Part shown: positions 59,023 through 64,000 of the stretch, in pieces
Numbering within the stretch: the stretch's first letter is position 1
How the letters are laid out: each line of letters begins with the position of its first letter
Assembly (NCBI RefSeq): GCF_039839785.1
Contig: NZ_JBDOQT010000001.1
Location: forward strand, 1,240,001 to 1,304,000
Direction of reading: 5' to 3'
Length of the DNA: 64,000 nt
Origin: Pelagibius sp. CAU 1746
GTDB taxonomy: Bacteria; Pseudomonadota; Alphaproteobacteria; Kiloniellales; Kiloniellaceae
Notes under the pieces: model-generated
What the model was told of the DNA's origin: nothing
The model's database searches: none
The model's input: the letters and a program-made list of their open reading frames with translations, nothing else
Position numbers and translations under genes: made by a program

Positions 59023-59291
59023 AGAGCCTTTCACGGTCAGATTGAAGCAATTCTGTTTGTGAGCGGAGTGGTGGTCCGCAAGGAGAATGGCGCAGCGCGA
59101 TGCGGCGCATCGGGCAAGCCTTTCGACGCCGCAGGCGCCCGCCGCTCGCAAACCCGCAGGGCCGGGTGGCTTTGCGTCAATGCCGGCGTGTTTTGCCTTG
59201 GCCATAGCGCCGCTATGGCCGGCGTCAAACCCCTTGGTCTTGCCGCAAATCCACTCCGGCAGAATGGTTCAATCTGACCGTGAAAGGCTCT
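59023..59291. mobile_element. MITE-like element with 24-bp perfect terminal inverted repeats
   Basis: The 24 bases at 59023-59046 (starting AGAGCCTTTCACGG) are the exact reverse complement of 59268-59291. Imperfect similarity continues inward for about 30 bases on each side (for example ATTCTG and CGGAGTGG in both arms). The interior of about 220 bases has no gene and contains the near-palindrome GGCCATAGCG-C-CGCTATGGCC at 59200-59220. It fills the gap between convergent ispE and the PGB-domain gene, and its right end touches the latter's stop codon. No target duplication is evident, and no transposase is present in the window. Without a second copy, calling it mobile is an inference; it could instead be a bidirectional terminator. 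Confidence 0.6.
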
Positions 59292-60588
59292 AACTGCCGT
59301 AGAGTTCGGCGACCGAGCGCAGGTCTTCCAGCAGGGACTTGTCGGCGCCGCCCTCGGCGGGCAGGCCCGCCATCTCGCGGTAGGCGCTGATGGCCGCCTC
59401 TGTCTCGGCGGTCAGGGTACCGTCCTGATTGCCCGGTGCGAGGCCCAGGCGGTCCAGCAGTTGCTGCACCTCGACGATTTCCTCCAGGGAGAGGTCGGTG
59501 ACCTGTCCCGCCGCGGCCGCCGCTTCGGGGCGCGGCGGCGTGGCCGCGGCCAGGGGGCCGGGGGAAACCGGCGCCCGCACGGAGGGGCCGAGCGGGGCCG
59601 GAACGGCTTCCGGAACAGCCGCCGGGGCGGGGGACGGCGCGGGCGCCGCCTCCGGGGCCGTGCGCGCGGCCGGGGCCGTGCCGTCGGGGGCGGGTTGCGC
59701 CGCCGCCAGGGTTTCCTCCGGCGCCGCACGCTGCGTCGGGGCCTGTCCGCCCTGGTTCAGCCAGAAGGCCAGGGCGCCGACCGCCACCACCAGGCCCAGC
59801 ATGGTCAGGGCGAAGCCGCTGGAGGAGCGTTCCTTGTCCAGGCGCCGGCCGCTGGCCTGGGGGGCAATGGCCGGCTTGGTCAGGGCGGGCCCCTTCACCG
59901 GGGCGGCGGACTTGGCGGCAGTCTGGGTGCCGCCGACGGGGGCCTTGGAGGTTTCCGGTTTCTTGGCGGTTGCGGCCTTCGGGACCTCTTTGCCGGGCAG
60001 CGGTTCGCCGGGCGCCGGCTCGGCGCTCTGCGGTTTGCGGGCCGGCGGGTTGCCGACGGGGGTGCCGCTGAAGACCGCGCCGCCGGCAGGACCGCCGGTC
60101 TGTCCGTTGCCGTATGCGCCGCCGTTCTTGGCGCTGGCGGACTTGGTGCTGGCCGACTTGGTGTTGCTGCCCTTGGCGTTGGTAAAGGTAAGGCCGCCGG
60201 CCTTGGCCGAGGTCGGCTGTGGGCCGCTGGCCTTCAGCTCGCCCGCCGAGGGGCCGGCGAAGCGCAGGCCGCTGCCTTCCGGCAGCTTGGCCGGGGCCGC
60301 GACGATCGGCCGGTTGCTGCCGAAGGTGATGGTCGCCGGGTCCGGCGCCAGAGACTTGGAGTCCGCAGGCCCCGGGTTGGCCGGCTTCGAGCCGGGGCTC
60401 TTCAATTCGGGAGGCTGCGAATCAGGGGAGCTGTTCTTGACCGGCTTGTTCGCCGCGGTCTTCGGCTTCGCCGCGCGGCCGCCCGGTCCCTTGGCGCGCT
60501 TGGTCTTGGGCGAGCGCGACTTGCCCGCCCCCTTCTTGGGTGCGGTCTCGTCCGATTTCGGCGATGCCTTGTCCGTATGCTCTGTCAT
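59290..60588 (-). CDS. Single-pass membrane protein with a C-terminal peptidoglycan-binding domain
   Basis: A 432-residue protein. The first 240 residues are low-complexity Lys/Pro/Ala/Ser-rich sequence (SPKTKRAKGPGGRAAKPKT, SNTKSASTKSASAKN) with no hydrophobic part. One membrane helix lies at about 257-278 (SGFALTMLGLVVAVGALAFWL). After a Pro/Ala linker, a PGB_1-type peptidoglycan-binding domain (about 365-432: DLSLEEIVEVQQLLDRLGLAPGNQDGTLTAETEAAISAYREMAGL) forms the periplasmic end. It may tether cytoplasmic partners to the cell wall, but the role is unknown. ATG 60588 is used. Its 3' end touches the MITE-like element. Confidence 0.82.
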   Translation of the reverse strand: MTEHTDKASPKSDETAPKKGAGKSRSPKTKRAKGPGGRAAKPKTAANKPVKNSSPDSQPPELKSPGSKPANPGPADSKSLAPDPATITFGSNRPIVAAPAKLPEGSGLRFAGPSAGELKASGPQPTSAKAGGLTFTNAKGSNTKSASTKSASAKNGGAYGNGQTGGPAGGAVFSGTPVGNPPARKPQSAEPAPGEPLPGKEVPKAATAKKPETSKAPVGGTQTAAKSAAPVKGPALTKPAIAPQASGRRLDKERSSSGFALTMLGLVVAVGALAFWLNQGGQAPTQRAAPEETLAAAQPAPDGTAPAARTAPEAAPAPSPAPAAVPEAVPAPLGPSVRAPVSPGPLAAATPPRPEAAAAAGQVTDLSLEEIVEVQQLLDRLGLAPGNQDGTLTAETEAAISAYREMAGLPAEGGADKSLLEDLRSVAELYGS

Positions 60589-60821
60589 TACTCTTCGGCG
60601 GACCTTCAAGACCCAGCTAACATGCTCAATTCTTCGCCTGCCCGGCGCGCGGTGCTAGGGCGCGGCGAGTTTCAATGAACCGTTATGGGCCAGCCGTGGT
60701 TAACGGAGCCCTAATTCGAAGCCGTTCAAAAACATAAGTTTTTGGCCTTGGCAGGGGTGGTGGGGGCGTTGTCAGGAGCGCGAATCCGAGGCTATAAGCA
60801 ATCCTCGGCCTCGGGGACCAC

Positions 60822-63449
60822 ATGCCTTTGAAAGAAAAAGATTCTTTGAGCGATCTGTCCGCCGCCTGGGTCAACCGGGTCTGCCGGCGTCCGGTTCTCG
60901 TTCTGTTCGCCTGTCTGGCGCTGGCCGGGGGGATGCTGTGGATCGCCGCCACCAGCCTCGCCATCAACACCTCCACCGAGGACATGCTGTCGGCGGAACT
61001 GCCCTGGCGGCAGAACAACCGCGCCGTCGACAGCGCCTTCCCGCAGCTGGTCGACAGCCTGACCATTGCCGTGGAGGGCCCGGACGCCGTGGCCGCGGAA
61101 GACGCCGCCGAGCGTCTGGCCCGGGCCTTGCGCGCAGAGGAAAAGGTCTTCCACTCGGTGCTGCTGCCCGAGGGTGGGGAATTCTTCCGCCGCAACGGCC
61201 TGCTCTACCTCTCGACCGAGGAACTTCAGGCCGAGAGCGACCGCCTCGCCGCGGCCCAGCCCCTGCTGGCGGCCCTGCAGGAGGATCCCAGCTTGCGCGG
61301 CCTCGCCGCGCTGCTGGCGCAGGCGCTGGACAGCGGATCGGAAACGCGCCTCGACGACCTGGCGCCGCTGCTCGAAGGCCTGGCCGCGACCGCCGCGGCC
61401 CTGCCGCGGGACCCGCACGCGCGGCTGTCCTGGCCGGCGCTCTTTTCCGGCGGCCCGGCGTCCGGTGAGGGGGAGAGCGCCGCCGACCGCCGGCGGTTCC
61501 TCATCGCCAAGCCGGTCATCGACTTCGCCTCGCTGGAGCCCATGGCCGCCGGCGTGGCCGCGGTGGAAGAGGCGGCGGAGGACCTGGGGCTGACCGAGGC
61601 CGAAGGCTATCGCCTGCGCCTGACCGGCGAGGCCTTGATGCTGCAGGACGAACTGGTCTCGGTGCAGACGGGTATCGGCGTCGTCGGCCTGATCTCTGGC
61701 CTGCTGGTCGCCTTCGTGCTCTTCGCCGGCCTGCGCTCCTGGCGGCTGGTGCTGCCGATCCTGGTGACCCTGGTGGCGGGGCTGGCCTGGACCGCAGGTT
61801 TCGCCGCCCTGGCGGTGGGCGAGTTGAACCTCATCTCGGTGGCTTTCGCCGTGCTCTTCATCGGCCTCAGCGTCGACTTCGGCATCCACTATACCCTGCG
61901 CGTGCAGGAAAGCGCCGCGGCGGGGCGCGATCAGTCGGCGGCTCTCACCGAGGCCGCCGCGCTGACCGGCCGGCCATTGCTGCTCTGCGCCGTCTCCTCG
62001 GCGCTGGCGTTCTTCGCCTTTTTCCCCACCGCCTACCGCGGCTTGTCGGAACTGGGCCTCATTGCCGGTACCGGCATGTTCATCGCGCTGTTCCTGAACC
62101 TTACCCTGCTGCCGGCGCTGATGCGCCTCCTGCCGGCGCCGGCGGGCGCGGTGCATCTGGGCCCGCTGGCGGCTGCCAGCGCCGCTCTGCAACGCCGCGC
62201 CGGGCGCCACGCGGGGCTGCTGGCCGGCATCGGCGTGGCGCTGGCGCTGGCGGCGGCCTTCGCCGTGCCGCAGGCGCGCTTCGACGACGATCCCTTGAAC
62301 CTGCGCGACCCGGACTCGCCCTCGGTGGCGGCGCTCTTGGAGCTGCTGGACGACCCGCGGGTTTCGCCCTACAGCGCCCAGGTGTTGGCTGACGGCTTGC
62401 AGGCGGCGCGGGCCGAGGCGGCGCGCCTGGAAGCCCTGCCTGAGGTCGCGGCCGCCGTAACCCTGGACGCCTTCGTGCCGGCGGACCAGGCGGTGAAGCT
62501 CGACATCATCGACCAGACCGCGCTGCTGCTCTCGCCGCTCTTCACCGCGCCGCCGCCGCTTCCCGCCCCCGACGGCGCCGAGCGCGCCGCGGCGCTGGAA
62601 CGTTTGAAGGGCGCCCTGCGGTCGCCGCCGGCGGAGATCGCGGAGGAGGCGGCACGCCTTGCCGGCGCTCTCGACGGCCTCGGCTCCGTCACTCCGGCGC
62701 AACTGGAGGCCGCCTGGCTGGGCGGTTTCGAGGCGGCCCTGAACCGCGTGCTGGACGCCCTGGAGGCGCAGCCGGTCACCCTCGGCGACCTGCCTGCGGA
62801 GCTGCGGCGGCGTTACGAGGCCGCGGCGGGCCCCGAGAAAGGCAAGATGCTGATCGAGGTGATCCCGGAGGAAGACCTGCGCGATCCGGCGGCGCGCGAG
62901 CGCTTCGTCGCGGCGGTGCAGGCCGAGGTGCCCAACGTCTCGGGCGTGCCGGTCACCATCGTCGAGGCGGGCTGGGCGGTGGTCACCGCCTTCGTGGAGG
63001 CGACGCTGCTGGCGCTTTGCGCGATTTCCCTGCTGCTGCTGCTGGTGCTGCGCTCGCCGCTCGACACCCTGCTGGTGCTGCTGCCGCTGTCGCTGGCGGC
63101 GCTGCTCACGGTCGCCGCGGGGGTGGTCTTCGACCTGCCCTTCAACTTCGCCAACGTCATCGTCCTGCCGCTGCTGCTCGGCCTCGGCGTCGACAGCGGC
63201 ATCCACTACGTGATGCGGGCGCGCGAGGAGAAGGCCGGAGCGGCCGCGGCGACGAACTCCACGCCGCGGGCGATCTTCCTCTCGGCCCTGACCACCCTGG
63301 CCTCCTTCGGGGCGCTGTCGATCTCGCAGCACCCGGGCACCGCCTCCATGGGCCTGCTGCTGACCGTGGCCATCGTCATCACCCTGATCTGCGTGCTGGC
63401 CTTCCTGCCGGCCCTTCTGGCGCTGGCCGGGCGGATGCCCAGGGGGTGA
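60822..63449 (+). CDS. hpnN: Hopanoid-associated RND transporter HpnN
   Basis: An 875-residue inner-membrane protein of the MMPL/RND type, known to move hopanoids toward the outer membrane. The N-terminal helix (PVLVLFACLALAGGMLWIA) is followed by LAINTSTEDMLSAELPWRQNNRAVDSAFPQL, a strong HpnN signature. Two large periplasmic loops (about 50-270 and 460-720) separate two blocks of about six helices. GLSVDFGIHYTLRVQE and LGLGVDSGIHYVMRAREE are the matched RND motifs of the two halves. No other hopanoid gene (shc, hpnC-H) is within the window. Confidence 0.92.
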   Translation: MPLKEKDSLSDLSAAWVNRVCRRPVLVLFACLALAGGMLWIAATSLAINTSTEDMLSAELPWRQNNRAVDSAFPQLVDSLTIAVEGPDAVAAEDAAERLARALRAEEKVFHSVLLPEGGEFFRRNGLLYLSTEELQAESDRLAAAQPLLAALQEDPSLRGLAALLAQALDSGSETRLDDLAPLLEGLAATAAALPRDPHARLSWPALFSGGPASGEGESAADRRRFLIAKPVIDFASLEPMAAGVAAVEEAAEDLGLTEAEGYRLRLTGEALMLQDELVSVQTGIGVVGLISGLLVAFVLFAGLRSWRLVLPILVTLVAGLAWTAGFAALAVGELNLISVAFAVLFIGLSVDFGIHYTLRVQESAAAGRDQSAALTEAAALTGRPLLLCAVSSALAFFAFFPTAYRGLSELGLIAGTGMFIALFLNLTLLPALMRLLPAPAGAVHLGPLAAASAALQRRAGRHAGLLAGIGVALALAAAFAVPQARFDDDPLNLRDPDSPSVAALLELLDDPRVSPYSAQVLADGLQAARAEAARLEALPEVAAAVTLDAFVPADQAVKLDIIDQTALLLSPLFTAPPPLPAPDGAERAAALERLKGALRSPPAEIAEEAARLAGALDGLGSVTPAQLEAAWLGGFEAALNRVLDALEAQPVTLGDLPAELRRRYEAAAGPEKGKMLIEVIPEEDLRDPAARERFVAAVQAEVPNVSGVPVTIVEAGWAVVTAFVEATLLALCAISLLLLLVLRSPLDTLLVLLPLSLAALLTVAAGVVFDLPFNFANVIVLPLLLGLGVDSGIHYVMRAREEKAGAAAATNSTPRAIFLSALTTLASFGALSISQHPGTASMGLLLTVAIVITLICVLAFLPALLALAGRMPRG

Positions 63450-63464
63450 AGGGGCCGGCCCCCT

Positions 63465-63827
63465 CTAGCCTTTGTTCAGCTTGGCGACGTCGATGTAGCC
63501 GACTTCGATGGCGTGGCGCAGCGCGGTGAAGGCGTCGCGGGCTTCCTCGTAGGTCCGGCGTTTATTCCGCAGCGCCTCGATGTCCTGCGGGTCCGGCTGG
63601 CCGCCCTGGCTGCACAGCTTGAAGGCGGCGTCCAGGTAGTCGGCGCGCAGGCGCGCCACCAGGGTGGCGAAGACGAAGGCCTTCTCGCGGTCCAGGTCGG
63701 GGATGCGCGCATGGATGATTTCCTGGTTGGCGGTGCGGATGCCCAGGTCCAGCTCGTTCATGAAGTGCTTCACCAGCTTCGACGCCTCGATTTCCGAGGC
63801 GAAGTGCGACGTGGCGTTTTGCGGCAT
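63465..63827 (-). CDS. Small protein of unknown function
   Basis: A 120-residue, mainly alpha-helical protein with no signal or membrane segment. It contains one cysteine (FKLCSQGG) and a charged helix EALRNKRRTYEEARDAFTALRHAIEVGYIDVAKLNKG. I do not recognise the family. The start is ATG 63827, and the codon usage looks normal for the window. It converges on hpnN with 15 bases between the stops. Confidence 0.75.
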   Translation of the reverse strand: MPQNATSHFASEIEASKLVKHFMNELDLGIRTANQEIIHARIPDLDREKAFVFATLVARLRADYLDAAFKLCSQGGQPDPQDIEALRNKRRTYEEARDAFTALRHAIEVGYIDVAKLNKG

Positions 63828-64000
63828 GGGACGCGGTTCTCTCTGTGTTGCTGCCGGTCCAGGTATTCGCCCGGCCGCGCGGCAGTATTCGGCGGCCGCG
63901 GGCGAGGCGGCGGTTTAATTCCTGCGCTGCCGAAAATACCTCGTTAGGCTTAATCAGAGATTTAGCGTGGGTTTGGGACGGTTTCGTCTGCCCGAGAATT
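63828..64000. other. Upstream region of the small protein gene to the window edge
   Basis: No gene is seen. The last 70 bases (TCGTTAGGCTTAATCAGAG region) are somewhat less GC-rich and may hold the minus-strand promoter of the small gene or the end of a gene beyond the window. Confidence 0.35.

Noticed and set aside
60792-63332. Open frame of 846 codons on the minus strand
   Set aside because: It is antisense to hpnN and has no recognisable domains.

Overview
The window reads as a chromosomal segment of a high-GC alphaproteobacterium, most likely Rhodospirillales-like. The reasons are the aa3 oxidase operon order (coxB, ctaD, ctaB, a small coxF-like gene, ctaG, ctaE, DUF983, surf1), an Fo-only ATP synthase operon (I-a-c-b'-b) separate from any F1 genes, a CcrM-type GANTC methyltransferase directly downstream of rnhB, the mutY/DUF721/dsbA/smc cluster, an HpnN-type transporter and an ETF-ubiquinone oxidoreductase. 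The genus cannot be fixed from the sequence alone. No rRNA, intact tRNA, CRISPR array, prophage or transposase gene was seen.

Layout. 1-7.0 kb: cytochrome c oxidase and its assembly factors. 7-13.4 kb: an M32 carboxypeptidase, a secreted protein of unknown function, then thrC, an M16 peptidase, a RimJ-like acetyltransferase and a cupin. 13.4-21.1 kb: yqgE, a DsbD/ScsB-like thiol reductase, a peroxiredoxin, a convergent ispH-thrB-rnhA block, and small iron-sulfur, lipoprotein and GFA-fold genes. 21.2-27.6 kb: a tandem glycine riboswitch controlling gcvT-gcvH-gcvP, followed by a divergent SHMT-like enzyme. 27.7-30.3 kb: the Fo operon with a clear terminator. 30.5-37.6 kb: smc, a dsbA-like gene and dciA on the minus strand, opposite mutY and a DMT permease. 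37.8-43.9 kb: a 1719-residue RTX protein with about seven 126-residue super-repeats, an AT-rich upstream region, and a secreted CARDB-like protein. 44.1-47.4 kb: ccrM, rnhB and a CPA2 antiporter. 47.5-54.1 kb: a radical SAM protein, a nitroreductase, moaB, a lytic transglycosylase, a uracil-DNA glycosylase and a membrane protein. 54.4-64 kb: ETF-QO, a TPR protein, ispE, a MITE-like inverted-repeat element, a peptidoglycan-binding-domain protein, hpnN and a small protein of unknown function.

Most of the window is core metabolism and cell-cycle machinery: terminal respiration, Fo, electron entry from flavoproteins, glycine and one-carbon metabolism, threonine and isoprenoid synthesis, and chromosome maintenance. 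The unusual material is regulatory or repetitive: five GANTC sites packed into the region just upstream of ccrM; a riboswitch whose leader can pair with the gcvT ribosome-binding site; two copies of a double-hairpin repeat in the same orientation relative to transcription; a 269-bp element bounded by perfect 24-bp inverted repeats; and the near mirror-ordered super-repeats of the RTX gene. Several genes appear to start at TTG or GTG behind strong Shine-Dalgarno sequences, so their starts were chosen on that basis.
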